From Amycolatopsis lexingtonensis (GTDB lineage: Bacteria > Actinomycetota > Actinomycetes > Mycobacteriales > Pseudonocardiaceae): DNA of 64,000 nt. Positions 36,810 to 45,774 of this stretch are shown piece after piece. The notes beneath the pieces were generated by a model. The model saw nothing but the letters and a program-made list of their open reading frames with translations. It searched no databases and had not been told where the DNA came from. Numbering within the stretch: the first letter of the stretch is position 1; each line of letters begins with the position of its first letter. The translations under genes and the position numbers were made by a program. Where the stretch lies: positions 6,794,501 to 6,858,500 of the forward strand of contig NZ_JADBEG010000001.1 in the NCBI RefSeq assembly GCF_014873755.1, written 5' to 3'.

Positions 36810-37720
36810 GAGCGCACCACCATTTCCCGTCCGCCGTCCGGACCCGAACCGTTCCGCCCGCCGCTTCCATTCTCGGACGGCGCACCGGGACCGCGTAATC
36901 CGGAATTGCCCTGATCACCGGCGGCGTCGTCCGCGCGGCGGGCCACGTGGAACGAGAGTATCTGCAGCTCGACGGCCAAATCCACTTTGCGGACCTCGAT
37001 GTGAGCAGGAACCTGCAACACGACCGGGGCGAAGTTGAGGATGCACTGGACACCGCCCGCGACCAGACGGTCACACACCGATTGCGCGGCGGTCGGCGGG
37101 GTGGCGATCACGCCGATGGAGATACCGCGCTCGGCGCAGATCCGCGGAATGTCGTCCATGTGCGACACCGGGAGGCCGCCGACCGGCACGCCGATCAGGT
37201 CCGCGTCCAGGTCGAACAGCGCTTCCACCGGGAACCCGCGCCCCGGGAAGCCGCCGTAGTTCGCCAGCGCGTGCCCCAGGTTGCCGATGCCGACCACGGC
37301 CACCTTGTGCTGCCGGGTCAGGCCGAGGATCCGCTCGATCTGGCTCACCAGGACGCCGACTTCGTAGCCGACGCCGCGCGTGCCGTAGGACCCGAGGTAG
37401 GAAAGGTCCTTGCGCAATTTCGCGGAATTGACGCCCGCGGCTTGGGACAGCTCTTCGCTCGACACCGTCGTGGCGCCCTGGTCGCGCATCCCGGACAGCA
37501 CCCGCAGGTAGACGGCGAGCCGCGCGACCGCCGCTTCGGGGATCTGCTTCGCCCGGACGGCCTCGGGGGCATCCCCGTTGCGGCCGCCGGCGTCGGCGGG
37601 TACGGCGGGCATCTCCGCGGTGGGGGCGTTGTCGGCGTCCGGGGTGCTCGGGCGGCGGGGCCGTCGCGGCACCCGGCCCGGGGAGTCCGCCGCGTCGCGC
37701 CTCCCCCGCTGTGTCACCAC
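36806..37720 (-). CDS. rex: Redox-sensing transcriptional repressor Rex
   Basis: An NADH/NAD+-sensing repressor. After a Pro/Arg-rich disordered N-terminus of about 55 residues comes the winged helix ([36 protein letters not shown]), then the Rossmann domain with [17 protein letters not shown] and [15 protein letters not shown]. The C-terminus carries an extra Gly/Ser-rich tail. The GTG at 37720 is chosen because AGGAG lies 9 bases upstream; GTG 37747 would add nine residues. Rex boxes are visible upstream of nuoA and, weaker, upstream of rex itself. Confidence 0.92.
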   Translation of the reverse strand: MVTQRGRRDAADSPGRVPRRPRRPSTPDADNAPTAEMPAVPADAGGRNGDAPEAVRAKQIPEAAVARLAVYLRVLSGMRDQGATTVSSEELSQAAGVNSAKLRKDLSYLGSYGTRGVGYEVGVLVSQIERILGLTRQHKVAVVGIGNLGHALANYGGFPGRGFPVEALFDLDADLIGVPVGGLPVSHMDDIPRICAERGISIGVIATPPTAAQSVCDRLVAGGVQCILNFAPVVLQVPAHIEVRKVDLAVELQILSFHVARRADDAAGDQGNSGLRGPGAPSENGSGGRNGSGPDGGREMVVRS

Positions 37721-37851
37721 GCCCGTAGTCTCCTGCTCGCTGTGCACCCGGCGGCCATCGCCACGGCCATGCCGAACTGTGTCTTGACCCAGGAAGCGGA
37801 GTCCGGTTCGATGCCGGACCGCCCGGGGGCGATGGCCCTACGGTAGACCAC

Positions 37852-37869
37852 TTGTGAACGCACGCACAA
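37852..37869 (-). promoter_or_regulatory. Probable autoregulatory Rex operator
   Basis: TTGTGAA-CGCA-CGCACAA: one half-site matches the Rex consensus, the other deviates (CGCACA for TTCACA). On the minus strand it overlaps a plausible promoter with TTGTGC as -35 and TACCGT as -10, about 130 bases before rex. Autoregulation of rex is known in Streptomyces. Between here and the repeat at 37994 nothing else is recognised. Confidence 0.65.
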
Positions 37870-37993
37870 AGTCACTGGTCGGAGGCGGTTCCGGGCGGCG
37901 CCCGATCATGACACCGCGTCAGAATCCTTGCCCGCCAGGCACTTCCGCCGGCACCATCCGGCCCGGCTCGCGTCGGCTCTGGTCGCGGACCCG

Positions 37994-38050
37994 AGGTCTT
38001 GAATGAGTCATTCAGGTCTTCGGAGGTCCTGAATGACTCATTCAAGACCT
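37994..38050. repeat. TGAATGA-type inverted palindrome pair
   Basis: Arms of 23 bases (37994-38016 and 38028-38050), each itself a palindrome TGAATGA-S-TCATTCA, surround the 11-base spacer TCTTCGGAGGT. That spacer is the reverse complement of the one at 9159-9169, so this is the same element in the other orientation. It lies 35 bases past the stop of the molybdopterin oxidoreductase. Confidence 0.88.
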
Positions 38051-38085
38051 TTGGCGAGCCGGCGGAGGCAGGCGCTTCCGGTGCG

Positions 38086-39642
38086 TCAGCTCGCGTCGAG
38101 GCTCACCGAGTGCCAGCCGGTCGCGCCGTCGGGGACCGGGTCCGCGCGGTTCTCCGTCTGCGTGTACCCGTCCTGGTCCGTCGCCCGGACGAACGCCTGG
38201 TGCGTCCCCTTCGGCACGTCCAGCTCGATCCACCACATCCGCCAGGTGTCCTTGCTCACCTCGGCCGAGAGCGTCGCCGGCTGCCACGGCCCCTGGTCCA
38301 GCCGGACCTCGACCTTCGCGATGCCGGTGTGCTGGGCCCACGCCGTCCCCGCCAGCCGGACCTTCCCGGCCGGGACGCGGGCGAACCCCGACGGCGTGTC
38401 GATGCGCGACTCCGTCTTGATCGGCGCCTGCTCGCTCCAGCCGCGGCTGAGCCAGTACGCCTGCCGGTCGCTCCACTTGGTGAACTCCAGCGACTCGACC
38501 CACTTCGTCGCCGACACGTACCCGTACAGCCCGGGGATCACGAGCCGCGCCGGGAAGCCGTGCTCGACCGGGAGGGGTTCGCCGTTCATGCCGATCGCCA
38601 GCATCGCGCCGCGCTGGGGGTCGAGGGCGACGTTCGCCGGGGTGCCGCACGTCCAGCCGTCGACGCTGGTGGCGAACATCTGCTCCGCGCCCGCCCGCAC
38701 GCCGGCTTCGTCCAGCAGGTCCACCAGGTCGACGCCGATCCAGCTGGCGTTCGAGATCAGCGGGCCGCCGACCTCGTTGGACACGCACGTCAGCGTCACC
38801 CGGCGTTCGACCAGCGGCCGGTTGCGGATGTCGGCGTAGGAGAACGTCACCTCGCGGTCGACCATCCCGTGGATGCGCAGGCTCCAGTCCTCGGTCCGGA
38901 TCTGCGGCACGACCAGCGCGGTGTCGATGCGGTAGAAGTCGCCGTTCGGCGTGATGAACGGCGGTGAGCCCAGCTTCGCGAAGTCGGCGTCCGCGGGCAG
39001 CGGCGGCGCGGTGCGCGCGGGCACCAGCGGCCCGACGGTGGCCCGGGACTCCTCGGCGTTCGAGCTGGTCCCGGCCACCTGGCCGACCACCGCCGCGACG
39101 CCCGAACCCGCGACGACGCCGACGCCGGCGCGCAGGAACTTCCGGCGGTCGAAGCCCCGGTCATCGACAACGTCCGGCGGCAGCGCGATCCGGTGCAGCC
39201 AGGTGAACACCGCGAGCCCGGCGACCAGGGCGGCGACCGGCGCGAGCAGCGACACCTGCCCGAGGTCGGAGCGCGCGAACACGGCGGCGACCCCGGCCGC
39301 GCCGAGCACGAAGACCAGGATCTGCCCGGCACGCGGCGTCCGGCGCGAAAGCTGCCCGGCCAGCAGCGCGAACAGGACCAGCACCACGGCGAGCCCGACC
39401 TTGAGCACCGGCTTGTCCCAGGTGCCCAGCGTCCGCTCGGCCCACTTCACGATGCCGGTCGGGCTGTGGTCGATGACGTAGTTCGCCACGGCGATGAACG
39501 GCGACGCCGTGTACCCGACGAAGCCCGCGACCAGGTGCCCCACGCCGAGCGCGGCGGCCAGCGCGAGGATCCCGATCAGGGTCGCGACCGGCAGCGAAAG
39601 CCGCCGGGGCGCTTCGGGCGGCGCGTCCTGCAGAGTGCTCAC
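38086..39642 (-). CDS. Membrane-anchored molybdopterin-dependent oxidoreductase
   Basis: A 518-aa protein of the sulfite-oxidase/YedY fold. About five N-terminal helices (residues 17-150) are followed by a twin-arginine-like segment (DRRKFLRAGVGVVAGSG) at which the extracytoplasmic domain begins. The Moco-binding Cys is in RRVTLTCVSNEVGG, and a C-terminal Ig-like dimerisation domain follows (VEVRLDQGPWQPATL). Substrate unknown; relatives act on sulfite, methionine sulfoxide or nitrate. It stands alone, with a palindromic element after its stop. Confidence 0.88.
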   Translation of the reverse strand: MSTLQDAPPEAPRRLSLPVATLIGILALAAALGVGHLVAGFVGYTASPFIAVANYVIDHSPTGIVKWAERTLGTWDKPVLKVGLAVVLVLFALLAGQLSRRTPRAGQILVFVLGAAGVAAVFARSDLGQVSLLAPVAALVAGLAVFTWLHRIALPPDVVDDRGFDRRKFLRAGVGVVAGSGVAAVVGQVAGTSSNAEESRATVGPLVPARTAPPLPADADFAKLGSPPFITPNGDFYRIDTALVVPQIRTEDWSLRIHGMVDREVTFSYADIRNRPLVERRVTLTCVSNEVGGPLISNASWIGVDLVDLLDEAGVRAGAEQMFATSVDGWTCGTPANVALDPQRGAMLAIGMNGEPLPVEHGFPARLVIPGLYGYVSATKWVESLEFTKWSDRQAYWLSRGWSEQAPIKTESRIDTPSGFARVPAGKVRLAGTAWAQHTGIAKVEVRLDQGPWQPATLSAEVSKDTWRMWWIELDVPKGTHQAFVRATDQDGYTQTENRADPVPDGATGWHSVSLDAS

Positions 39643-39706
39643 GCCTCCATCTTCGGAGCGCGAGCGCCGAGCGGCGGCCCGGAACGGCTTACGGACGTGT
39701 TACGGC

Positions 39707-39943
39707 TCAGGCGAGTGCTCGCCGGAGCCGGTCCTCTTCGACGCGCCAGTAGCCGTGCTCGGCGCCGTCGACCAGGATCACCGGGACGCGGTCGCCGTAC
39801 TCCGCGCGCCACTCCGGGTCGGTGTCGACGTCCTCGGCCTTCCACGTGACGCCGAGCTCCCCGCAGATCCGCGCGACCTCGGCCTCCGCGACCTCGCAGA
39901 GGTGGCAGCCCTCGCGGCCCATGACCGTCACTTCGTGCGCCAT
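39707..39943 (-). CDS. Glutaredoxin-like protein
   Basis: A 78-aa thioredoxin-fold protein with the redox motif CHLC (in REGCHLCEVAEAE) near residue 13 and the cis-Pro in DRVPVILVDG. This DUF836/NrdH-like type in actinobacteria probably works with mycothiol or thioredoxin. ATG 39943 is preceded by GGAAGGA five bases upstream. It starts 10 bases past the stop of the acyl-CoA synthetase on the same strand. In mycobacteria a similar small gene lies near hemA/rex. Confidence 0.85.
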   Translation of the reverse strand: MAHEVTVMGREGCHLCEVAEAEVARICGELGVTWKAEDVDTDPEWRAEYGDRVPVILVDGAEHGYWRVEEDRLRRALA

Positions 39944-39953
39944 GACGTCCTTC

Positions 39954-41465
39954 CTACCGCAGCCGCAGGCGGCGCAGCTTCCCGGTGGCCGAGTGCGGCA
40001 GCGACTCGGCGAACTCGACCAGGTGCGGCACCTTGTACCCGGCCAGGTGGCCCGCGCAGTGGTCGACGACCTGCTGCTCGGACAGCGCCGCCCCGGCCGC
40101 CGGCACCACGAACGCCTTGACCGCCTCACCGCTGCGCTCGTCCACGACCCCGACGACGGCGGCCTCGGCCACCTCCGGCAGCTGCCCGATGACCTCCTCG
40201 ACCTCCCGCGGGAAGACGTTGAAGCCGTTGACGATGATCAGGTCGTTGGCCCGGTCGACCAGGTGCAGGTCGCCGTCGACGTCGAGGTAGCCGACGTCGC
40301 CGGTGCGGAACCAGCCCTCGTCGTCCGGCCCGTGCTCGCCGTCCGGCCAGTAGCCGGAGAAGAGGTTCGCGCCGCGGATCGACACCAGCCCGGTTTCGCC
40401 TTCGGCCTCGAAGACGTCGTCGACGTCGTCCGGGTCGAGTGGCACGGCCTGGTCGGTGCCGTCGCTGTCGACCAGCCGCAGCTCGATCCCGGGCAGCGGA
40501 CGGCCGACCGACCCCGGCTTCGGGTAGCCCGTGACCAGCGTCGACGTCACCACCGGCGCGCATTCGGTGAGGCCGTAGCCCTCGTAGACGTCGACGCCGG
40601 CGCCCTCGCGGATGGCGGTCAGCACCCTCGGGTGCAGCGGCGCGGCGCCCGAAGTCATCCGGCGCACGGTGGCCAGGCCGCGGCGCAGCTCGTCGGCGCC
40701 GAGCGCGGCGAACTCGGCGTACATGGTCGGGACGCCGGTGATCGTGGTGACGCCGTGCTTCGCGCAGTCGTCCAGGGTGCGCTGCGCTTCGAAGCGCTCG
40801 GACAGGACGGCGGTCGCGCCGACGGCGACGGCGTGCAGCAGGCCGGGCCCCAGGCCGTAGACGTGGAAGAGCGGGATGGTGAGCAGCACGCGGTCGTCGT
40901 GCTCCAGGACGCCTTCGACGTGGCCGAGCTGCTCCAGGTTCGCCAGCAGCGCGCGGTGCGACAGCATCACGCCGCGCGGTGGGCCGGTGGTGCCCGAGGT
41001 GTAGGAAACGACGGCGATGTCCTCGCCGCCGCGGCCCGCATCGACGAATTCGATTACTCCATCCGGGTCGCTTCGCGGAGTGAGACCGCTCACCCCGGCC
41101 GGCAGCTCCGCGTCCGCGTCCCGCTGGATGACAACCTTGGCACCGCTGTGCGCGAGCAGCTTCGCGAGCTCCGGGCCGGGCACCTGCGGCGACAGCGGCA
41201 CGACGACCGCGCCGGCGCGCAGCGCGCCGAAGAAGGCGACCGCGAAATCGACCGAAGTCGGCAGCCGCAGCGCGACCGGGTCGCCGGGCGCGACCCCCGC
41301 GTCCGCGAGTGCCTGGGCCTGGGCCTGGGCCGCGGCTTCGAGCTGCCGGTGCGTCAGGCCCAGGCCAGTGCCGGTCTCGAGCACGGCCGGGTGGTCCGGC
41401 CACGTGGCCGCGGACCGGGAAAGCAGCCCGCCGACCCCCGCCGTCGTCCCCTCTGGAGCACTCAC
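39954..41465 (-). CDS. AMP-dependent acyl-CoA synthetase
   Basis: A 503-aa ANL-superfamily ligase. The ATP motif is SYTSGTTGPPRGVMLSH, then FHVYGLGPGL, VYEGYGLTECAPV, WFRTGDVGYLD and the C-terminal catalytic Lys in SATGKLRRL. Probably a fatty-acid or aryl acid-CoA ligase; the acid cannot be named. Start at GTG 41465. It diverges from bldN, with a 314-base gap holding a leader ORF for bldN. Confidence 0.87.
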   Translation of the reverse strand: MSAPEGTTAGVGGLLSRSAATWPDHPAVLETGTGLGLTHRQLEAAAQAQAQALADAGVAPGDPVALRLPTSVDFAVAFFGALRAGAVVVPLSPQVPGPELAKLLAHSGAKVVIQRDADAELPAGVSGLTPRSDPDGVIEFVDAGRGGEDIAVVSYTSGTTGPPRGVMLSHRALLANLEQLGHVEGVLEHDDRVLLTIPLFHVYGLGPGLLHAVAVGATAVLSERFEAQRTLDDCAKHGVTTITGVPTMYAEFAALGADELRRGLATVRRMTSGAAPLHPRVLTAIREGAGVDVYEGYGLTECAPVVTSTLVTGYPKPGSVGRPLPGIELRLVDSDGTDQAVPLDPDDVDDVFEAEGETGLVSIRGANLFSGYWPDGEHGPDDEGWFRTGDVGYLDVDGDLHLVDRANDLIIVNGFNVFPREVEEVIGQLPEVAEAAVVGVVDERSGEAVKAFVVPAAGAALSEQQVVDHCAGHLAGYKVPHLVEFAESLPHSATGKLRRLRLR

Positions 41466-41660
41466 CCGCGGCCCGCCTTTCTCCGATCCCGGCCAAAGCG
41501 TTGCAAGTCTGTCATTCGGAGCGACGTCATGGGTGCTGACCGCGAGCGTCGCTTCTTCGCAACCCCGGAGCCACTACCTACTTCGCGGTAACTACACGTA
41601 TGCTGCACTGCGTCGCGGGGTGGTGTTGATCACCGCCGCGACCGGAGAGAGGGAGTCGCC

Positions 41661-41783
41661 GTGACGAACTTGCTTGCCCACGAAGTCGTGGGGCACGCGA
41701 GCCGGCAGGCCCCTGCTCGTCCGGGTTCCGGGGGTTCAGTGGCCCGTGAGGCCAGCTTCACCGCCGGAGGTGCTGCCCGATGA
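41661..41783 (+). CDS. 40-codon leader ORF coupled to bldN
   Basis: GTG 41661, with GGGAG 5 bases upstream, reads MTNLLAHEVVGHASRQ and ends at a TGA (41781-41783) that overlaps the bldN ATG as ATGA. It is in a different frame from bldN. The gap from 41466 to here holds only weak promoter-like sequence (TATGCT at 41599-41604). The good ribosome-binding site and exact overlap suggest a real upstream ORF controlling bldN translation. The peptide is unlike any family known to me. Confidence 0.55.
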   Translation: MTNLLAHEVVGHASRQAPARPGSGGSVAREASFTAGGAAR

Positions 41784-42475
41784 CCGTGCCGACCGCCGCC
41801 GTCAGCCGCGGGCCCGTCTTCATGTTCGCCGAGCGCGTGTTCGGCCGCTCCTCGGCCGTGCCCGTGAGCAGGCAGGCGTCCGACGACGAGCGCGCCGAGG
41901 CCGCGAAGGCCGAAGCCTGGGAGCTCGTGCGCGCCGCCCAGGACGGCGACTCGTCCGCCTTCGGCCGGCTCTACGACCGCTACGTCGACGTCGTCTACCG
42001 GTACGTGCTGTTCCGGCTCGGCGACCGCGACCTGGCCGAGGACGTCACCAGCGAGACGTTCCTGCGCGCCCTGCGCCGGATCACGTCGGTGAGCTACCAG
42101 GGCCGTGACGTCGGCGCCTGGTTCGTCACCATCGCCCGCAACCTCGTGCTCGACCACGTGAAGTCGAGCCGGTTCAAGCTCGAAGTGGTCACCGACGAGG
42201 TGACCGAGCCGGGCTCGGCGCCGTTCAGCGTCGGCGCGACCGCGCAGGCGGGCCCCGAGCAGGAGGCCATCACCCGCGCGACCCGCGCCGAGCTGCTGCG
42301 CTGCGTCGCGGAACTGGGCGACGACCAGCGGGAATGCATCATCCTGCGGTTCCTGCAGGGCCTGTCGGTGGCGGAGACGGCCGAGATCATGAACCGCAAC
42401 GAGGGCGCGATCAAGGCGCTGCAGCACCGCGCGGTACGCCGATTGGCACAACTTCTGCCCACGGGATTGCGCTGA
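41780..42475 (+). CDS. bldN: ECF sigma factor of BldN type
   Basis: A 231-aa extracytoplasmic-function sigma factor. An N-terminal extension of about 44 residues precedes region 2 (DSSAFGRLYDRYVDVVYRY, then LAEDVTSETFLRAL), and region 4 ends in the recognition helix SVAETAEIMNRNEGAIKALQ. The extension, and the next gene encoding an RsbN-like anti-sigma, identify it as BldN, which in Streptomyces switches on chaplin and rodlin genes for aerial growth. GGAGG lies 9 bases before the ATG. Whether the extension is processed, as in Streptomyces, is unknown. Confidence 0.88.
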   Translation: MTVPTAAVSRGPVFMFAERVFGRSSAVPVSRQASDDERAEAAKAEAWELVRAAQDGDSSAFGRLYDRYVDVVYRYVLFRLGDRDLAEDVTSETFLRALRRITSVSYQGRDVGAWFVTIARNLVLDHVKSSRFKLEVVTDEVTEPGSAPFSVGATAQAGPEQEAITRATRAELLRCVAELGDDQRECIILRFLQGLSVAETAEIMNRNEGAIKALQHRAVRRLAQLLPTGLR

Positions 42476-42588
42476 TCCCGCGAACTTTTCGGTCCGTCGA
42501 CCGGAACCGGTAACCCTGGCGGCTTCTGGATCGTTACTCCTGCCAGACCGGTGTCAGGACCGGCCATGGCCCGAGATGGAGCAGCGCA

Positions 42589-43656
42589 GTGAGGTTTGCG
42601 CGTGAGCGAGCCGAGAGCGACCGGTTCGCGCGTGCCCTGGAGCCGTCCCCGGTACGCCGGGACGGCGAGTTCGCCGACGAGCTCGCTCTCGTCGGCGCGC
42701 TGCGCGACCTCGGCGCCGCCGGGGCCCCGGACCTGGCGACCCGGCAGCGGATCCGCGCGGAGATCGCGGGCCGCCTGGAGACGGCGGCGGCCATCCCGCG
42801 TCGGAGGTGGCGGCCGCGGACCGCCGACCTGGTGGCCGCCGCGCTCTTCCTGGTCCTGGCGCTCTCGGGCCTGACGCTCGTGCTGTCCAGGAGCGCGTTG
42901 CCCGGTGACGCGCTGTACAGCGTGAAGCGAGCCGGGGAATCGACGGCGCTGAGCCTGACGTTCGGCGACCAGGCGAAGGCGCACAAGCACCTGGAGTTCG
43001 CCACCAACCGGATCACCGAGCTCGGCGAGCTGGCCGAAGAAGGCGCGAGCCAGGCCGACTACCGGACCGCGTACGACGACTTCGCCGCCGACCTGAAGGC
43101 GGGCGTCGCCCAGCTGGCCGCGGTGGCGACGAGCGACGGCGGCGGGGCGCAGGCGCTGGCCGACGTCCGGCTGTGGGCGCGCAACCAGGCGGCGCGGCTG
43201 GCGGCACAGCCGCAGCCGGCGGACGCGGTGCCGGTGTTCGGCGACGTCCGCGACCTGCTGGGCAAGGTCCAGGAGCGCACGAGCGGCCTGGTGGCGCGGC
43301 TGAACTGCTACGAGATCACCACCGGCACGTCCGACGAGCTGGGGCTGCTCCCGGCGACCGGCGAGTGCACGGCACGGCCGGCCCCGGCCGCGGGCCAGCA
43401 ACCCTCGCCCGCGCCGAGTTCGTCGACGCCGGGCGAAAGCACCGCGCCGCTCGCGACGGGCACGCAGCTGCCGCCCTCGGACGCGGCGGCCACCCCGGGC
43501 ATCCCGGCGCCGACCGGCGGCGTGACGCCCCCGCCGGTGTACGGCCAGCCGCCGGTGACCACCCGGCCGCCGTCGACGGCCCCGACGACGTCCACGCCGC
43601 CGCTGGTTTCGATCCCGCCGTTGCTGCCGGGTCTGCCGCCGATCGTGATCGGCTGA
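42589..43656 (+). CDS. rsbN: DUF5667 protein, RsbN-like anti-sigma factor
   Basis: A 355-aa single-pass membrane protein. The cytoplasmic N-terminus (about 85 residues) is the expected sigma-binding part. One helix follows (AALFLVLALSGLTLVLS), then the DUF5667 domain (YSVKRAGESTALSLTFGD onward), and a Pro/Ser/Thr-rich outside tail. In Streptomyces RsbN, encoded after bldN, holds BldN inactive. The gene follows bldN by 113 bases on the same strand. Confidence 0.85.
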   Translation: MRFARERAESDRFARALEPSPVRRDGEFADELALVGALRDLGAAGAPDLATRQRIRAEIAGRLETAAAIPRRRWRPRTADLVAAALFLVLALSGLTLVLSRSALPGDALYSVKRAGESTALSLTFGDQAKAHKHLEFATNRITELGELAEEGASQADYRTAYDDFAADLKAGVAQLAAVATSDGGGAQALADVRLWARNQAARLAAQPQPADAVPVFGDVRDLLGKVQERTSGLVARLNCYEITTGTSDELGLLPATGECTARPAPAAGQQPSPAPSSSTPGESTAPLATGTQLPPSDAAATPGIPAPTGGVTPPPVYGQPPVTTRPPSTAPTTSTPPLVSIPPLLPGLPPIVIG

Positions 43657-43753
43657 GGTCCGGGCCACACCTGCGCCGGGGCGGTGGGCGGCTCGCTACG
43701 CTGTGCGAAGGACCTAGACGTGCCGGACGTGGGCAGACGTGGAGGCGGTGTGC

Positions 43754-44647
43754 GTGTCAGCGTGGCGTGGCAGGGATAAGAGTCAGGAGCTGGAACGGCT
43801 CGCCACGCTCGCGGGCGAGGCCTCGGCCGAGGCCGCCCACGCCCGCGTGGTCGCCGAACCCCCCGCCCCGCCCGCACCGCCGGACCTCACGGCGGCCGCG
43901 TTCTTCGACGTCGACAACACGATGATGATGGGCGCGTCGATCTTCTACTTCGCCCGCGGGCTCGCGGCGCGCAAGTTCTTCACCTCGTCCGACCTGGCGG
44001 GTTTCGTCTGGGGCCAGATCAAGTTCCGGCTCGGCGGCCGCGAGAACAAAGAGGACATCAAGAGCCACCGCGAGCGCGCACTGTCCTTTGTGGCCGGCCG
44101 CACGGTGGCGGAGCTGACGTCGATCAGCGAAGAGATCTACGACGAGCTGATGGCGGACAAGATCTGGTCCGGCACGCGCGCGCTGGCCCAGATGCACCTC
44201 GACGCGGGCCAGCGCGTCTGGCTGGTGACGGCGACCCCGATCGAGCTGGCGGCGATCATCTCCCGCCGCCTGGGCCTCACCGGCGCGCTCGGCACGGTCG
44301 CCGAGACCCGTGACGGCGTGTACACCGGCCGCCTGGTGGGCGACCTGCTGCACGGCCGCGCGAAGGCACACGCGGTGCGGGCGCTGGCGTCCCGCGAAGG
44401 GCTGAACCTCAAGCGCTGCACGGCTTATTCGGACTCGGCCAACGACATCCCGATGCTGTCCGCGGTGGGCACGGCGGTGGCGGTCAACCCGGACGGCGGC
44501 CTGCGCGACGTCGCCCGCGCCCGCGGCTGGGAGATCCGCGACTTCCGCACCGGCCGCAAGGCGGCGAAGATCGGCGTGCCGTCGGTGCTGGGCGCCGGGG
44601 CGCTGGCGGGCGCGGTGGCGGCGGGCATGGCCTACCGCCGCCGCTGA
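43754..44647 (+). CDS. HAD-IB family phosphatase (SerB1-like)
   Basis: A 297-aa haloacid-dehalogenase hydrolase. The nucleophile motif is FFDVDNTMM near residue 53, then LVTATP for motif II and [11 protein letters not shown] for motif III, with a hydrophobic C-terminal tail that could touch the membrane. It resembles mycobacterial SerB1 (Rv0505c), but phosphoserine is not the proven substrate of that protein. The GTG at 43754 is preferred because TGGAGG lies 8 bases upstream; two earlier in-frame GTGs have no such site. Confidence 0.87.
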   Translation: MSAWRGRDKSQELERLATLAGEASAEAAHARVVAEPPAPPAPPDLTAAAFFDVDNTMMMGASIFYFARGLAARKFFTSSDLAGFVWGQIKFRLGGRENKEDIKSHRERALSFVAGRTVAELTSISEEIYDELMADKIWSGTRALAQMHLDAGQRVWLVTATPIELAAIISRRLGLTGALGTVAETRDGVYTGRLVGDLLHGRAKAHAVRALASREGLNLKRCTAYSDSANDIPMLSAVGTAVAVNPDGGLRDVARARGWEIRDFRTGRKAAKIGVPSVLGAGALAGAVAAGMAYRRR

Positions 44648-44658
44648 CCCCGGCCCCG

Positions 44659-44745
44659 AGCGCCCCAATGTGGCCTTCGGTGCGTCAGACGCACCCAAGG
44701 CGGCCTTCGGTGCGTCAGACGCAACCAATGTGGCCTTGGGGCGCT
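44659..44745. repeat. CCAATGTGGC element between convergent genes
   Basis: Outer arms AGCGCCCCAA (44659-44668) and TTGGGGCGCT (44736-44745). Inside are GGTGCGTC-A-GACGCACC (44679-44695) and a close copy at 44709-44726. It is the same family as 24136-24230, with symmetric base changes. It fills the gap between the SerB1-like and acyltransferase stops, so it could terminate both. Confidence 0.85.
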
Positions 44746-44748
44746 TGG

Positions 44749-45774
44749 TCAGCCGCGGAAAACCGACTTCCGCTGGGAAAGCCGCTGGTACAGGGCCTGC
44801 TGGATCGACTCGCGGACCTGGTCGGTCAGCTGGAACACCAGCATCGGGTCGTCCACGGCCTCCGGCTCGAACTCGTCCGTGCGGATCGGCTCGCCGAACT
44901 CGATGCTCCACTTCGTCGGCAGCGGGAGCGCGCCCAGCAGGCCGAAGTGCGGGAAGAACGGCGTCACCGGGAAGTACGGCAGGCCCAGCATCCGGGCCAG
45001 CACCTTGATGTCGCCGAGCTTCGGGTAGATCTCCTCGGCGCCGATCACCGATACCGGGATGATCGGCACGCCGGCCTTCAGCGCGGCCGACACGAAGCCG
45101 CCGCGGCCGAAGCGCTGGAGCTTGTAGCGGGACGAGAACGGCTTGCCGACGCCCTTGAAACCCTCCGGCCACACGCCGACCAGCTCGCCCTTGCGCAGCA
45201 GGCGTTCCGCGTCCGCGTGGCACGCCAGCGTCTGGCCGGACTTGCGCGCGAACGACCCCACCAGCGGGACCTGGAACACCAGGTCGGCGCCGAGGCCGCG
45301 CAGGTGGCGGCCGCCGGTCTCGTCGTGCACCGCGACCGCCGTCATCAGCGAGTCGAGCGGGATCGTGCCCGAGTGGTTCGACACCAGCAGCGCGCCGCCC
45401 GAAGCCGGGAGGTGCTCGACGCCGTGGGTCTCGACGCGGAACCAGTTCTTGTACAGCGCGCGCAGCGGCGGCAGGAACACCGCGTCGGTCAGCTCGGCGT
45501 CGAAGCCGAACTCGTCGACGGTGTAGTCGCCGGTCAGGCGGTCGCGGATGAAGCCGAGCGCCGAGCGCGCGGCGGCCGAAAGGGGCTCCTCGGGGGACGG
45601 CTGGTCCGCGCGCGGGAAGGCGACGACCGGTGCCTCTTCACGGTGGTCGCGTTCGGCCTCCGGCGCTCCCGGCTTTTCCCGGCCCGGTCCGTGCAGGGGG
45701 ATGACCTGCGCTTCGGCACCGCCCACCGTCTCCGCCTCGCTTCCCAGCTCGTCCCAGTCGTGCGGCCTGCTCAC
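44749..45774 (-). CDS. Lysophospholipid acyltransferase family protein
   Basis: A 341-aa PlsC-domain protein. A hydrophilic N-terminus of ~95 residues is followed by the acyltransferase motif NHSGTIPLD (the HX4D box) near residue 130, the PEGFKG block that binds glycerol-phosphate and the later PIIPVSVIGAEE. Related to mycobacterial Rv0502. The GTG at 45774 overlaps the SDR stop (GTGA). Likely acylates a lysophospholipid or a lipid-linked sugar; the acceptor is unknown. Confidence 0.87.
   Translation of the reverse strand: MSRPHDWDELGSEAETVGGAEAQVIPLHGPGREKPGAPEAERDHREEAPVVAFPRADQPSPEEPLSAAARSALGFIRDRLTGDYTVDEFGFDAELTDAVFLPPLRALYKNWFRVETHGVEHLPASGGALLVSNHSGTIPLDSLMTAVAVHDETGGRHLRGLGADLVFQVPLVGSFARKSGQTLACHADAERLLRKGELVGVWPEGFKGVGKPFSSRYKLQRFGRGGFVSAALKAGVPIIPVSVIGAEEIYPKLGDIKVLARMLGLPYFPVTPFFPHFGLLGALPLPTKWSIEFGEPIRTDEFEPEAVDDPMLVFQLTDQVRESIQQALYQRLSQRKSVFRG

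Noticed and set aside
41580..41640. Possible BldN-dependent autoregulatory promoter
   Set aside because: GGTAAC is present at 41587, but no matching -10 element (CGTTGA) lies at the right distance.
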